From Nemania diffusa (Eukaryota; Ascomycota; Sordariomycetes; Xylariales; Xylariaceae), in NCBI GenBank assembly GCA_038501195.1, contig JBBPUQ010000001.1, positions 4,588,001 through 4,652,000 on the forward strand: DNA of 64,000 nt, in the 5' to 3' direction. Below are positions 12,816-25,273 of the stretch, piece by piece; the first letter of the stretch is position 1; each line of letters opens with the position of its first letter. The notes beneath the pieces were generated by a model. The model did no database searches. It worked only from the letters and a program-made list of their open reading frames with translations, and was not told the origin of the DNA. The position numbers and the translations under genes were made by a program.

Positions 12816-13626
12816 TTACTCAGCCTTTGTCTGAACGCCGGCAGGGTTGCTTATCGTTTCCTTCCGGATACCTGCAGGATGGCCAATGGCTCCCCCTTGA
12901 AAGTTTTCTAGACCATTGACCTTTCCGTACAGCCACTTGAGTAGCATAGTGCTACCGGTCATCAGAAAAGCTGAAAATGCGAACAGCGCTACGCGCTGCC
13001 AAGTACTAAGTATGTCGAAAATTGGGTAGGGGTACCTAGTTCGTCGTATCGATGAGCAACACAAAAACAGCCGTCGTGAAAATAGGTAACGCTTACAAGC
13101 CATTCCGCCTATAGCAATACTCAGTCCAGAACCAGTATAAGAAAGCTAGAGTCTGGCTCAAAGCTACGGCAGCAAAGCCGTCTATGGTCCACGGCGGACT
13201 CAATAAGAGCAGGTCTAGGCTTAGAAACAGGCCGGGGGCTGCATGGAACCCAAAGTTGGGTAAGAAATCGAGCTCAGAATCAGGCGGAAACACGAGGCTC
13301 TTGTCAATCGCACAGAGGCCCCAGAATAGTATACTAATGAGTACTTCAAGCGGCGCCGAGCACACGGCGAGGGAATTCTTAACTTGAAAGAGGCTTGGCG
13401 ACAACGTTAAGTCAGCAACGAGGCCGACGGCAAAGGTGCAGAGAGCTAGGGCGAGGCCGATAATGGTCAGAAATTGGTAGTGGCCTCCAAATGATGCCGA
13501 AATTGGTGTCTCCCAGTTATTGAGGAATCGAAACGTTGCTAGGAATGAGACAATACCGGCGGCGTGTAGTAGCATTGAGACCTCCCTTGACGGCGAGGCA
13601 AGTCGTTGAAGATGATGCCTAGCCAT
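12816..13626 (-). CDS. FAR-17a/AIG1-like multipass membrane protein
   Basis: Two exons, 13097..13626 and 12816..13035, encode 249 residues. The 61-bp intron splits a Leu codon (GTAAGC donor, CTAG acceptor). About six hydrophobic segments are visible. The family includes human AIG1 and ADTRP, integral-membrane threonine hydrolases that cleave fatty-acid esters of hydroxy fatty acids. Candidate equivalents of their catalytic Thr and His are the Thr in YQFLTIIGLAL and the His in FGFHAAPGLFLSLDLL; this assignment is from memory of the family. The C-terminal FLYWFWTEYCYRRNGLYPYPIF pattern (loop then Tyr/Pro-rich turn) also fits. The protein is probably in the ER or another internal membrane. It is divergently oriented to the cyclophilin gene. 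Confidence 0.82.
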
Positions 13627-14157
13627 TTGCTTTGGTTGTATGGAGATGTCAGAAGTGCGGTTGCTTTACGAGGGTTTTTGTTGTTATAATAAACTAAACA
13701 GGCGTTCTAGTCATTCTTATTAAAAGAGAGAAAGAAACAAGAGAGTTCGTTTGCAGTGCTTCGCTAATGTTCAAGAAGGATAGTGTTGATATCATACGAG
13801 GCTACCTACACTGTCTATTGTACATATTATAGAGTATTGTCGCTACCTACCCTATGACGCAATTCCTTACGGTGGGGCGATCGGCGTCTTCTAGTTCCGC
13901 GATTTCTGCTGACTTAGGCAGGCACTGGCTAGTTACCCCGAATTTTTAGCAACAGCGATTTAATCCACAAGCATACCATCCACGCGCAGTCGCGAAACGA
14001 AGAATCGAACCACGAAGCTTGCATATCAGCCGAGAGTCAGGCACTAACCCTGAACAACGATCCCAGAGAACACTACCCATATCCCGCGAGTTGAATCTTG
14101 CGTTTTCACAGCTACAAACACCTAAACAACACTAATTATCTTGTAACAATATAAAAA
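13627..14157. promoter_or_regulatory. divergent intergenic promoter region
   Basis: A 531-bp shared upstream region between the minus-strand AIG1-like gene and the plus-strand cyclophilin gene. It should contain both promoters. No single motif is clear enough to name. A weakly tRNA-like stretch near 14000-14070 was examined and rejected. Confidence 0.45.
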
Positions 14158-16077
14158 ATGGCCTCGACGAGTAGTAAACGAAGCCACGATGACTTCGTGG
14201 AAAACACTGGCGCCGGCGGTACGTAGGTCGCCCATTTGATTCGATTCGACACTGATCCAACTAACTGCAATGCAGATGACAGCTCCTCGGACGATGATAT
14301 GGGCCCCCAATTGCCGTCCGCTACCGCCCCCAAGAAGAAACGACGTGTCCTACCGTACGAGAAGCTCTACGTCGATGCTCTACCGACGTCTTCGCGATAC
14401 TCCAAGTCTCTCATGCACAAGGAGCAGGTCTCTTTCGTAACAGTCACCCGCACCGAATTTCTTATTACGAGCTCTATCGATGGTGTCGTTAAGTTCTGGA
14501 AAAAGGTCGCCCAGGGCATCGAGTTTGTCAAGGAGTTCAAAGCCCACCAAGGCGCGATACGCTCTGTGTCTGCGAGTCAAGATGGACGAAGCTTTGCAAC
14601 GGCCGGCGCCGACAATACAGTCAAAATATTCGACGTGATCACATTCGACCTTCTTGCCATGCTGTCATTAGACTTTTCGCCAAAGTGCGTCTGTTGGGTT
14701 CACAAGCGCGGCGCATCACTGCCATTGCTGGCTATCTCGGAAGACTCGAAGCCTTTAATTCATATTTTCGATGGCAGGGGAGAGAACCCGATACCTATAC
14801 ATACCGTTACAGGGCTACATAGGAGTGTTGTTTCTCTCATGGTGTTCAACGATACCTATGACTGCGTAGTGTCAGCCGACGAGAATGGAATGCTGGAATA
14901 TTGGTCGCCAAGTTCCAACTACGAAAAACCCGATAACGTCTTCCAGTACAAAAGCTCCACCAACCTCTTCGATTTCAAAAAAGCAAAGTCTGTGCCCGTG
15001 TCACTGACAATCTCACCGTCCGGTCATCAATTTGTATCGCTTTCGCTCCCCGACCGCAAGATCCGCATCTTCGAGTTTGCTACAGCTAAGCTATACCGCA
15101 CCTATGACGAGTCTTTGCGGGTTGTTGAAGAAATACAGCAGGGCGGGACCGCGGCGCAAAAGCTAGACGATGTTGAATTTGGCCGAAGACTTGCTGCCGA
15201 ACGAGAGATGGAGTCGGGTTCCCTTCGAGACAACACCAATGTCATCTTTGACGAGTCAGGTCATTTCATCTTGTATGGCTCCATGGTTGGAATTAAAGTC
15301 TTAAATACCTTCACAAACCAAGTGGTCAAAGTGTACGGGAAGGATGAGCACCTTCGACCTATCAACCTTGCCATATATCAAGGTCAGCCTCAGAAAAAGG
15401 GTGTGACGACTGTAGCGATGGCTGCCTCAAACAACCCACTTCTACAGGAGTCCGAAGCAAGAGACCCTATTCTTTTCGCAACATCTGTTGGCAGAGCCCG
15501 GTTTTACATGTTCACGAATGAGAAAGAGATATCTCGCTCGGAAAGAGACGTGCAGAACGAGAAACCGACACTTCTAAACCCAAAGAAGGCAAGCGAAGTG
15601 AAGAAAGCAGAGACAGGCACGTCGGCAATCATTCACACGAGCTACGGCGATATCCATATCCGGCTCTTCCCAGATGCTGCCCCCAAAGCCGTAGAGAATT
15701 TTGTCACGCACTCGAAACGAGGTTACTACAACGGCACCATTTTTCACAGAGTAATTCGGAAATTCATGATACAGGGTGGCGATCCCCTAGGCGATGGGAC
15801 TGGAGGAGAGAGTATCTGGGGTAGGGAGTTTGAGGATGAGTTTAGCACACTTAAACACGACAAACCGTACACGGTCAGTATGGCTAACGCTGGGCCAAAT
15901 ACGAACGGCAGTCAATTCTTCATTACAACGGAAAAGACGCCGTGGCTGGACAATAAGCATACCATCTTCGGCCGAGCGGTTCAAGGGTTGGACGTCATCC
16001 ACAAGATTGAGAACGCTCGGACCTACAAGGAGAAGCCCGAAGAGGACATCAAGATGCTCAACATCGATGTTACCTAG
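14158..16077 (+). CDS. WD40-repeat peptidyl-prolyl cis-trans isomerase (PPWD1-type cyclophilin)
   Basis: Two exons, 14158..14218 and 14276..16077, encode 620 residues. The short intron splits an Asp codon and ends in CTAAC...TGCAG. The N-terminus is acidic and basic with a KKKRR patch. Residues about 70-430 carry WD40-like blades (VTRTEFLITSSIDGVVKFW, then IRSVSASQDGRSFATAGADNTVKIFD). Residues about 465-620 are a complete cyclophilin domain: FHRVIRKFMIQGGD with the catalytic Arg, then MANAGPNTNGSQFFIT and PWLDNKHTIFG. This architecture is that of human PPWD1, a spliceosome-associated isomerase, so a nuclear role in splicing is the likely one. The domain order is complete and the catalytic residues are present. 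Confidence 0.95.
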
Positions 16078-17088
16078 ATTCAGCTGCGCGAGAATGTAAC
16101 CCCTGTTAACGCGTACGTAAACCACCCTAACCGACTCGTTGAGGCGTTAGGGATTTAAAAATACCAGCCGTAGTCTCTTTAAGTTTTAGGAGGCGTCCTC
16201 GTAACCATCAAGCTGGGGCGTGTTGGCGAATAGACCACGGTCTTTTTCTTTTTAAAAGTGGAAATTGGAGGGCGCCGCAAATCATGGCGCCAGATCCACG
16301 TGGGGGCGGGCGTTTCTGGGGTGCTTGGCGTGGATTTGTCCGCATCTTATCTTCGAATACTGGCGACCGACGATCGCGTCTTTATCTAAGTACTGATCCC
16401 TCATAGTCGCCATGAAAAGTCCGGGCAAGAACACCACATTGTGATATGCACCCTCCGACCTAGGCCCGAGTATATACCTAACCCATCTAGAGATCCTCTG
16501 CAGAAAGGTGGCGGCCATCTGCGTGACGGTTTTGTAGGGATTCGTATCTGGGTATTGGAAGAACAGGTTCAAAGCGACTCCTCACTTCATGCAGCTCATT
16601 CGCACCAATCCACGGTCTCGTTCATCGCGCCCACGCCCGCTCCCACTTGCCGGGAACCACCCGCGACTTAGGTACATGAAAGCCATCGTTGATTGTCAAT
16701 TCTCGCTCACAGCTGTCATTCTTATCGTCGTTCTGTTCCCCTATATATTCCCTTTCACCCGCTTGACTCGCTCATCCGATCTCCAACACCCCCGGTGGTA
16801 CTTTTCTGAGCATACCTGCCCTATCACCGCCAGGTCTACGAAGCCAAGTTCATTGTCTATTGTAGGCCAGTGCTACTACCTACACTGGTAACGGAGGTTT
16901 TCCTAGCTTATTGATCATGCTAGACCCTCAACCATATTGGGAGGAATATTGCGCTCATCAAGCAATATTCTATCCTTAGTTGGCTCGCGGGCTTCGGAAC
17001 AAGAGAGAAATTGAAAGAGAAAGAGAAAGCGATAGAAGAAGAGACAGACGAAGAGGAAGAAGAAACAGACTTTCGGTCACCGTAGCAT
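16078..17088. other. intergenic, about 1 kb
   Basis: The 3' end of the cyclophilin gene and the promoter and leader of the Zn2Cys6 factor. The last 90 bases before the ATG are a purine-rich GAAAGAGAAAG tract. Open frames on both strands at 16282-16572 and 16441-16671 have no recognisable features. Confidence 0.45.
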
Positions 17089-19791
17089 ATGATGCCACGA
17101 CCAAAAAGACCTGGAGCACCGGAACCCAAACGAAGGAGCCGAAATGGATGTTGGTAAGTCGACTACTGGCTGTCTCACATGACGTGTGCACGTTCTTGAG
17201 GAGGAGCTGACTTTGGAAAGGCCTTGTAAGAATCGCAAAATCAAGTGCGGAGAAGAACACCCAGTTTGTGTGAAGTAAATAACCCCCCTGCTGCTCCTTG
17301 GCTAGCTTCCTGCAAGCACTGTTGGCCCCCAATGCTTGAGGGACGCGAGAAGCCTTTGCATTGATCCCGAACTAATCACCGTCATCTCACAGCTGCCAAC
17401 GGACAGGGGAGGCGTGTGACTACAGCATACGGTTGAATTGGGAAGGGCGAAGGGGTAAACAAGCTGATTCCGGTCTTGTCGGCTTCGCCCACGATACGCC
17501 ATCTCCGACGATCCCAGCCAAGGGGTTCAAGCTCGTCCACCAATACCCATCAGTGGACGCGCCAGGCGTTCGCCGGGTCGAACCTCTGACAGGAGCTTAT
17601 GACCAACCAAAATTGGAGAATCCACGTTCGCAAACCGGTGTTAGCTTTGTCGACACCGCACCGACCTTCATTCGCGAATCGGAACAATATCCAAGTAAGC
17701 GGATAAAATTAAGCGATGTACAACCGGCTGAGTATTCCGAGAAGCGACCCTATTCATCTCATAGCTCAATCCTAGAATCAACTTCAGCGACACTGAGGTT
17801 ATCCGGGAGTTCAGGTGCTTCACCACTCACTCCCGCCACGTCCTCAACTTACAGTGACGATGGCCAATCGCAAGCTAGCCGCGCCGAACAACAAGAGGCT
17901 GCATCATTCTCTACAAAACGATTGTCAGTGAATTCTTTATTGGCCGGACCTGCTAACCTCCGGGCGTTATACAATGATAGTGCTGGCCATACTCGGGGCA
18001 TGCTTCCGCCCCTAGACACAAGGCCAACTTCAAACGAGCCTACATTCTATGGCATCGACCGAGGATTTCAAGATTATGATCTAGGAAAGAATGATGACAT
18101 GAATGCGATTGGTGGCTCGTCACCGTTACTCCAGAGAGAGTCCCTCGACACGCCTCTCGAAGAACCTCTCGACTGGTCCTGGACTGAATTTGGATTTGGT
18201 GTCGATACCAACGACGCCGAAGAAGCGGATGGCGGCTACTACTCAAAGCCCGTGTCAATCTTTATCCCTCAGAATCTAGAGCCTCTTCCCAGGAGGCTTC
18301 TAGAGAATCCCATGAATCTTCTTGTATGTCACATTGATCGTTTAATCACTTTGGTTTACTAACAAGAGTAAATAGTACTTCGTATGTCTTATCCAGTCGC
18401 CCATACATAAGTACTAGCTCTAACCGTCACTAGCATCACTTCATCAATAATACAGCTCGAGGTAATCACCTATTTTTTTATTCTAGTTTATGCTTGTCTC
18501 AATTTCTAACATTAACAGCCCTCGTACCATACGACGATCCTCACGCCAACCCGTTTCGTACAATTCTCCCTCAAATGGCTGTGAAGAATGATAGTTTACT
18601 AGCTTTATTACTTGCTTATTCTGGTAGGTTCATCATGTTTCTCTCCGTGTTCGCTCACCCTGCTTAGACTGTATCCGTAGCCTCCCATAGAGCTCGCGTC
18701 TTGAATCATGCCGAGCCATCTCTGAGAATCGCGTTTTGGGTTGATGACATATTCCCGGCTCTACGTGAGGCCCTCGACGACCCGGACCGCAATTTCTCAA
18801 ATGCAAATCTTGCCACGGCCATCATGCTCACGTCACTTGAAATTGTCTCCCCCAAGATTTTCGGTTACGACATTCCCTGGCAGAGGCACCTTGGGCTTGC
18901 GCGGGAAGTTATCATGGTCCGACCGGGTGGGTTACGTGGGTTCCAGTCAAATTTCCGCCAGGATCCGGTGTGCTCCTTTCTCTTCAGTTGGGCCGCGTAT
19001 CTGGACGTGATCGGGGGCCTTACCGGTGGACCGAAAGATGCCTCATCTGCGTGGATCTTTGATTATCAGCCAGACGATATGGTCGATGGATATGACGAAA
19101 TCGATTGCATCATGGGGTTTACGACCCGATGCTGCTATTTGCTCGCTAAGATTGCGGATCTTGCGCGAAAATGCGACGCCGAGCGCATTTGCGAGAATTC
19201 GAATGTGCGCGAGAACTGGGCGCCTAGCCGCGAAGTAGCAGACCGAGCCGCTAAACTCAAGAAAGCGGTCGAGGTAAGCATGGAACAAGACCCGGTGGCC
19301 TGTCAGCACATACACAAGGCGGGCGATGTTCAAAAGTGGGATAAGAAGGAGATGGCGGCTACTAACTCGGCATACCACTGGGCAGCGCTGGTCCACCTGT
19401 ACCGGCGAATCTTGGGGAGGCCATCTGGAGACAAGGACGTTCAGATGGCCGTGGAAAACATCATCGCTAGTCTCGGCCGTATTCGTCCCGGCGGCACGGC
19501 CGAGTCTTGCCTGCTCTTTCCTATGTTTACGGCTGGCTGCGATACACAGAGCAAGGACCACAGGGCGTTGATTTTGAATCGTTTCATGTCGGCAGAAAAG
19601 CACGGTATGACACAGGTAAGTTCTCTTCTCCTCAATCCCCCTTCTAGGTCATATTTTCCTACTCGCCTTACGTTTAGTTCTATTTACCAATGGCATGTTT
19701 ATAGGTACATAATGCTCGTCGATTAATGCAACGGGTTTGGGAAACTAAGAGGCCATGGGAAACGTTGGTGAGCACGGAGTTCATCGGATGA
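17089..19791 (+). CDS. Zn(II)2Cys6 fungal-type transcription factor
   Basis: Eight exons are supported by splice sites and continuous homology: 17089..17153, 17221..17274, 17393..18323, 18376..18381, 18434..18461, 18519..18623, 18681..19615 and 19705..19791, giving 736 residues. The binuclear zinc cluster is spread over the first three exons, with Cys at 21, 24, 31, 38, 41 and 48 (CX2CX6CX6CX2CX6C). It is preceded by a basic KRPGAPEPKRRSRNG stretch. The middle (60-330) is Ser/Pro-rich. The C-terminal part, from HHFINNTARALVPYDDPHAN through LLLAYSASHRARV, is the Fungal_trans_2-like regulatory domain. Exon 4 is only TACTTC (Tyr-Phe). Either of two adjacent in-frame ATGs (17089, 17092) could start. 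The target pathway is unknown, and no biosynthetic cluster adjoins it. Confidence 0.9.
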
Positions 19792-20185
19792 TATATATAA
19801 ACATATATATGGAAAGAACACAAAGGTAGGTATTCAGGCCTCGTCTGGCAACGTTTCGGGCAAATCTACATAATGACAATGTATACGTTGGGACTGGTGT
19901 TATTGGACGTTTCGATATGTTTTAGCTGCAGATTTTAGTTCACTTCAATGGTCATGTCCTATGTATGTAAAAACCTCATGCATTCCTTATTAGAGGCTGG
20001 TGAGATCATTCAAGTATGGGGTGTATGAGAATTCCTGGATCAGCGCTGCGAACTAACCAATTATACCCGAAGCATCGTCGTGCCATAAGACTATGCCGTA
20101 ATGATGCATGAGCGCGTACATTTCCTGGGTCATGTGGCGTCATTATAGCTCATTAGCCCTGCAAAAGTAAGACGTACGCATAATA
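19792..20185. other. intergenic
   Basis: A convergent gap holding two 3' UTRs. Short ATATAT runs lie near 19791-19810. Nothing coding is seen. Confidence 0.5.
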
Positions 20186-21484
20186 TTAGAGGCATGATTT
20201 AACATCCCCGCCATACGACACCCTCCTTAAGGTTGCCGGACTTAGCTCCGCGACGCTCTTGACCCCAGCGAGGCCCATGGTGCCGTCTAAGTCAGCAAGC
20301 AGAGATGCGAGTACATGTTTCGCACCCGCCTTTCCGCCGATTCCCAGCCCATACATCACTGGCCGGCCGACAAGCACAGCCTTGGCCCCCAAAGCCAGGG
20401 CCTTGACGATATCGGCGCCGGTTCGAATGCCGGAGTCGAAAAGCACGGTCATCTTGTCGCCTACTGCCTGAACGATGTCCGGGAGCATCTCTAGAGATCC
20501 TACGGCGCCGTCGACTTGTCGGCCGCCGTGATTGCTGACGACGACTCCGGAGGCGCCGTGCTGCAGGGCTAGAAAAGCATCGGCCGGATGCTGGATTCCC
20601 TTGATGAGGAACGGCCCGTCCCAGTGCTTCCTGATCACCGCCAGGTGTTCCCAGGAGTGGCTCTGGCCGGAGAAGGTGTCGCCCAGCCAGTGCTTCGCGG
20701 CGAGCATCGGGCTGTCTTCGGGCGTGGCGCCGCCGTTCAACTCGGCGAATTTCCGCCGGAACACGGGGTCCTTGAAGCCCACCTCGTTGCCCTGCCCCCT
20801 CGCGAAGGGCAGGAACGCGGCGTCGAGATCGGCGGGCCGCCAGGACACGCTCGCCGTGTCGGCGGTGATGACGAGAACCTTGAAGCCGGCGGCCTTGGCC
20901 GTGCGGAGGATCGAGGCCGTGATCTCGTCGTCCATGGGCCAGTAGAGCTGGAACCAGCGCGGGTGGTCGCCGTTGGCTTGCGCTACCTCCAGGATGGAAC
21001 TTGTGGACGAGGTGCTCATGATAAATGGTATGTTGAGCTCGGCGCACGCTGCCGCGGTGCCGATCTCCCTGTCCTCATGGTACACCTGCTGTGCCCCGAC
21101 AGGAGCCATTAACACGGGAGAGTCTGTGCTTCTGTCAGTGGGCTTCCTGTTCTATGCTATTTTCACCCCCGTCGTCTGGTACATACCGTACTGCTTTCCG
21201 AATAGGGTGACTTTCAGGTCTCTAGGCACGGTGGGCCGCATCATCCGGGGAATAATCTTCCACTGCCGGAAAGCGAGCCGGTTGGCGTCGTTAGTGGCCC
21301 CCTCGCCGGCAGCGCCTGCGATGTAGTTGTATGCATTCTTGTGCAAGACCTTCTTGGCGTGTAATCTTAGTTTATTAGGGTCGGTGGTGATCTGGGGCAG
21401 ACTACCCTCGAGAATGCCCCGTGCGAAAATCTCGTTCTGATAATTGACAAATGGAAGCCGTACAAGTTTTCCATTGCCATCCAT
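20186..21484 (-). CDS. FMN-dependent 2-hydroxyacid oxidase/dehydrogenase (lactate oxidase-like)
   Basis: Two exons, 21187..21484 and 20186..21123, encode 411 residues. The 63-bp intron (GTATGT donor, CACAG acceptor) splits the Asp codon of YDSPVLMAPVG. The fold is the FMN alpha-hydroxyacid dehydrogenase TIM barrel. Visible are YNYIAGAAGEG (catalytic-region Tyr), APVGAQ, STSSTSSILEVA, FQLYWP, VLVITADTA, FLIKGIQHPADA, the active-site SNHGGRQVDG, and the phosphate-binding DSGIRTGADIVKALALGA and GRPVMYGL. The spacing is closest to lactate 2-monooxygenase and related fungal oxidases rather than to cytochrome b2, since no heme domain is present. No mitochondrial presequence is obvious. The likely substrate is L-lactate or another 2-hydroxyacid, but that is inference. 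Confidence 0.93.
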
Positions 21485-21676
21485 AGTTACGAGATAGAGA
21501 CGAGGTGGCGACTAATTACCAATAGTTGAACGTTTGATGAGAGGCTTCCTCTCACTAACGAGGGGTGTGATTAGGAAATGCTATGTCTGACTGGGTATAA
21601 TAAAGGTATAAAAGACAGTTTGGGAATGAGTGGTCTAGAACTACTCTACGATTCTCTTCGGGTGTGTATATATACG

Positions 21677-21707
<31 letters not shown>

Positions 21708-23010
21708 CTGTATATAACGCCTGGATTTGCGGTAGACGGACTATGATATGATATGATGGAGCTGCCTTTGTCATGTCACATCAAGCGGAAGACCGTGGGG
21801 CTAGCGATATACATGCCTAGGCTTGAGAACATTTGGCCACAATAGAATGTGAATACCTACCTATACGAGCTGTCTGTCTGTGATCACTGATCAGCTAGCT
21901 ACCGGCAAGATAGCCGGGACTCGTTGTATCTGTGCATGTTTCGGCACACGTCCACGTACACCCACAGTCTATTACAAGGATCTTGGCAAGCTCGTTAGCC
22001 TGTGACTTGAAATAAGAGCAAAGCGCCCCGGCGTGGTTTGGAGAACCTGTAGGACGGCGCCGTACCATACCGGAGCAATGGTAGGGAGTAAGATGTAGTC
22101 CAGAGATGCGGAATTGTGATAGGTAGGTCGTGTGCTGTATACATAGTACAGTAGGTAGGTACCTACAGTTAGGTACCCTACCCGTGTAAGTCGAAATCAA
22201 TAGCTGGAGTGCCCAACCTATGTACACTAGATAACCCCGCTTAAATCTACTGACGTCTAACTAAACTATCTAAGCCTCAGGCTGATATATGTATGTAAGT
22301 TCGCAGGTTTACATAAATAAATGCAGCCTTACGTTTATTATTTCTCGAAAACATACGAGGGCTACGATCCTCCTATTCTTATCGATACAGGATACAGGTA
22401 TCTTGATGGTTAGCGTAACTTGACCCTCTCATCATAGGTACATATAGGTACCTACATAGGTATGTATGCGTATGTAAGTACCTTGTCCGGGTACAGAATA
22501 CTCCGTCCAATATGCGAAACTGGGCGAAAAACATGCAAGGTAATAGACTTGCAGTACAGAGTATACATTCCTAACAAGCATTTGCGGAAACATTCCGTTA
22601 TGACTTGTATAGTCATTGTTTATTACCCTTGGCATCTTCGCTTAGACTGACTGAGCTGAGCGCAACCTTAATACAGAATAGTGGAGAAAAGAACATACTC
22701 AAGGTGTACCCCGCATACAACATAGGTACCCTACATATCTCCTGCCTAGATAGGTCCCTATAAGCATCCGGTAGCGTAGGTACCTACCGTACAGTGCCAT
22801 ACCCCGCCAAGGTGGGATAACAGCACTTAAAGTAGGCCTAACTGCGTAGGTCAACTGCGCAGCCACCAAAAAGTTTAGATGGATCCCAAGATATAGTTAT
22901 CCGCAATTACACACACGCGACGCTTCGTATTATTGGGCATAGGATACGGCGGAAAGGGGTTCAAAGCGTCAATTGCCCTAGAGCTCTTTCTTTGTCAATG
23001 AGGCTTCGCC
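21485..23010. repeat. divergent intergenic region with microsatellite and AGGTACCT repeats
   Basis: A 1.5-kb region between two divergent genes. It holds a CA/TA dinucleotide microsatellite at about 21666-21716. Dense AGGTACCTA words occur at about 22146-22180, 22437-22483 and 22724-22790. Open frames in it show no homology I recognise. Confidence 0.6.
21666..21716. repeat. CA/TA dinucleotide microsatellite
   Basis: An uninterrupted CA run followed by a TA run, in the upstream region of the 2-hydroxyacid oxidase gene. Confidence 0.9.
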
Positions 23011-23833
23011 ATGGAGATTGACGATATTTTGCGCGAGGTTGACCCCGCCTCTCAGTCCATCCCTGCGGAAACTCGCGATCTCCAAGCCTTGACGCGCGCC
23101 TGGGTTGCCGAACGTTCTTCTCCAGAGCTCCTCCAGTACGTTCATCTCTTATGTCTCATGCGACCTAATAGCGTCGACTCCGCCGATGCTAACGAGCTTG
23201 TTTGTCCTCGTGTACAGCTGGCCCGCCGATGGCCTCTTCGAGCGCGTGAATGATAGGATCAAGCACCAGATCGAGAGGGTCGAAGAGATGACGGGTGACA
23301 TGGATCCAAAGACCAATTTTGCTCTCATAGTCATACAAACGGAACTCGAACGATTCAAATATCTTGTGCGGAGCTACCTGCGCGCGAGGATTGCCAAGGT
23401 ATTCGAAATCATCTATCACCGCTGCACTGCGCTGCTGAATAGCTAGACAGGTCGCTAACCGATCCGACACTAGATCGACAAGCATACTTTGCATTACTTG
23501 TCCAGCCCAGAATTGAGAGCACGCCTGTCCGAGACGGAGCAAGCCTACGCTACGCGTCATCAGGCGTTGTTACATAATCACTATTTGTCTTCTTTTCTAT
23601 CCGCCTTCCCGCCTTCGCTTCAGAACCTCAACGACACCGCCGGACATACTAGTATGATTGACGCCCCTGACCTTGATACTGCTGTCTTCATTCGACTCCT
23701 CAAAGACAGCCTCGTCGAAGGCCATGGAACGGACAGGGACGGTGTCTTGGACGGCAAAAACGGCGACGTTATTATTCTAAGATGGTCTAATGCAAAATCG
23801 CTTGTGGATTCTGGTCGCGCTGAAGTTATATGA
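23011..23833 (+). CDS. SLD5: GINS complex subunit Sld5
   Basis: Three exons, 23011..23135, 23218..23398 and 23474..23833, encode 221 residues, matching the 220-residue family length. Introns are 82 and 75 bp with GTACGT and GTATTC donors. The N-terminus [10 protein letters not shown] leads into an alpha-helical A domain. Its signature is [27 protein letters not shown], with the basic RSYLR stretch near residue 95, which packs in the GINS core. The C-terminal small beta domain ends with [13 protein letters not shown] residues ([19 protein letters not shown]). GINS joins Mcm2-7 and Cdc45 to make the replicative helicase, so this is an essential nuclear replication factor. Start and splice sites leave no frame problem. 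Confidence 0.95.
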
Positions 23834-25273
23834 CCTCCCCTCAAGAAGTCGCGATTCGAGGAGACATATCTATTAGTATCGAGATAGAGGTTCTTTATGG
23901 ATCCGATATATGATGGCTATCTAGCCGTGCTCAAAGATGGCAGCGGTCTATGTATGACTACAGTAGCTCTGCTACGTCAGTAGTCCTTGACGCTCACTGC
24001 GATGGAGGAGTGCCATACCCGATATTAATTTGGTTATTATTAAAGGTGAGTACCTCTAGCCTAGCCATCCCTAGTGAGAGAGCTTTCGATGATGAAGAGC
24101 GGGACTTATTTACACATCATTTTTATCTGACTGACAATACCGTTGACAGGCACAAGACAGCATTATCTCGATGATTCAAATTAGCGTCTGTTGAATTGGT
24201 ATCGTCGTATTCGTTATATGCAGGACTCCGTTGGATGTGCAGTATCACATTCGTCACTAACGTAATGCCTACTGATTATGCCGCGTGTAAGACGCGTAAC
24301 GCAACTCACCAACTCCGGATATCTAACTCTATACATGGGTCTACTTAGAATTAACATACTACGTCCTCCTGCGAAGAGTCGTATGAAAGTTTCGGACTGG
24401 TTTGGCTTGGGCGTAGTGTCGCTTAAGAGGGATGAGCGAGTCCAAATGGCTGTATCAGAAAAAGGTCCAAGTTACTTGGGGACTGGCTAGGTGATAAATG
24501 AATAGCCTTTTGTAAATTTTATATAGAAACTGGCACCTGAGCACTATATATAGTTACAACGGTTTTGAAGCTGATAGAGCTTTCAACCATACTGTTCTAT
24601 CTAAGCGAAAATGAGATGGGCCAGATCCATTTCTGGTGGTCGATCATTACCTACTAGACTAATAGCCAATCTCAATAGCTCTCAAGCTTAATTCTTCTAT
24701 TCCTACTCGAAATAGCGTATATGCGAACGAGCGTTCCTGACAGACCTTTAAAATGTTATGCATACAGGTAGCGTATGGACAGTAGGAAACTTTCCTATAA
24801 TTAGATGTCGTCCGGTATTGTCGTGCCAAAAAGCCCCGAGTGGCATTAGCTTATCGGGTTGGTGATGTCAAGGTCGATAAACAGAACCCCACCAAACGGC
24901 AGCTTAGGTAGACTCTGGAAGCAACTACTTTGTCCGCCAATACCTAACTACACATGCATATATCTACTTACCTTACCTACCTACATATACCTACAACTTA
25001 CATAGGTATCTAAGGTGATAGCATAACCATCCCAGTAAAAGTCCCAAATTACCTACGTAGGTAACTTACCCAAGTGCATGAAGTGGGTAGGATTGGTTTG
25101 CATGGGAGAGTTGGCAGCCCAACTCACATGTGATACAAGTCAAACAGCTTCATTTTTCTAACTGAGTTATGAGATAGCCGGCGATACGGAGCGGTTTTCT
25201 TAGCTATCACAATAGCATGAAAGGCGTGTGCCGTCATGGTAGCGATTAAGCCGTGTCTACGCCTTAACTCGAT
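23834..25273. repeat. intergenic with TACCTACC/AGGTA repeats
   Basis: A 1.4-kb gap. Repeats of TTACCTACCTACATA/ACCTACGTAGGTAA type cluster at about 24940-25075, just upstream of the PME-1 gene. Small open frames (23950-24174, 24278-24490) lack recognisable features. Confidence 0.5.

Noticed and set aside
14000..14070. Possible minus-strand tRNA (GGTTCGATTC-like T arm and TTAGTGCC D-arm-like words)
   Set aside because: No 7-bp acceptor stem pairs around it, the T stem has mismatches, and no anticodon stem can be drawn. It is at best a decayed tRNA.
16282..16671. Overlapping open frames on both strands in the leader of the Zn2Cys6 gene
   Set aside because: No homology, no family motif, and each is short and unconserved in character.
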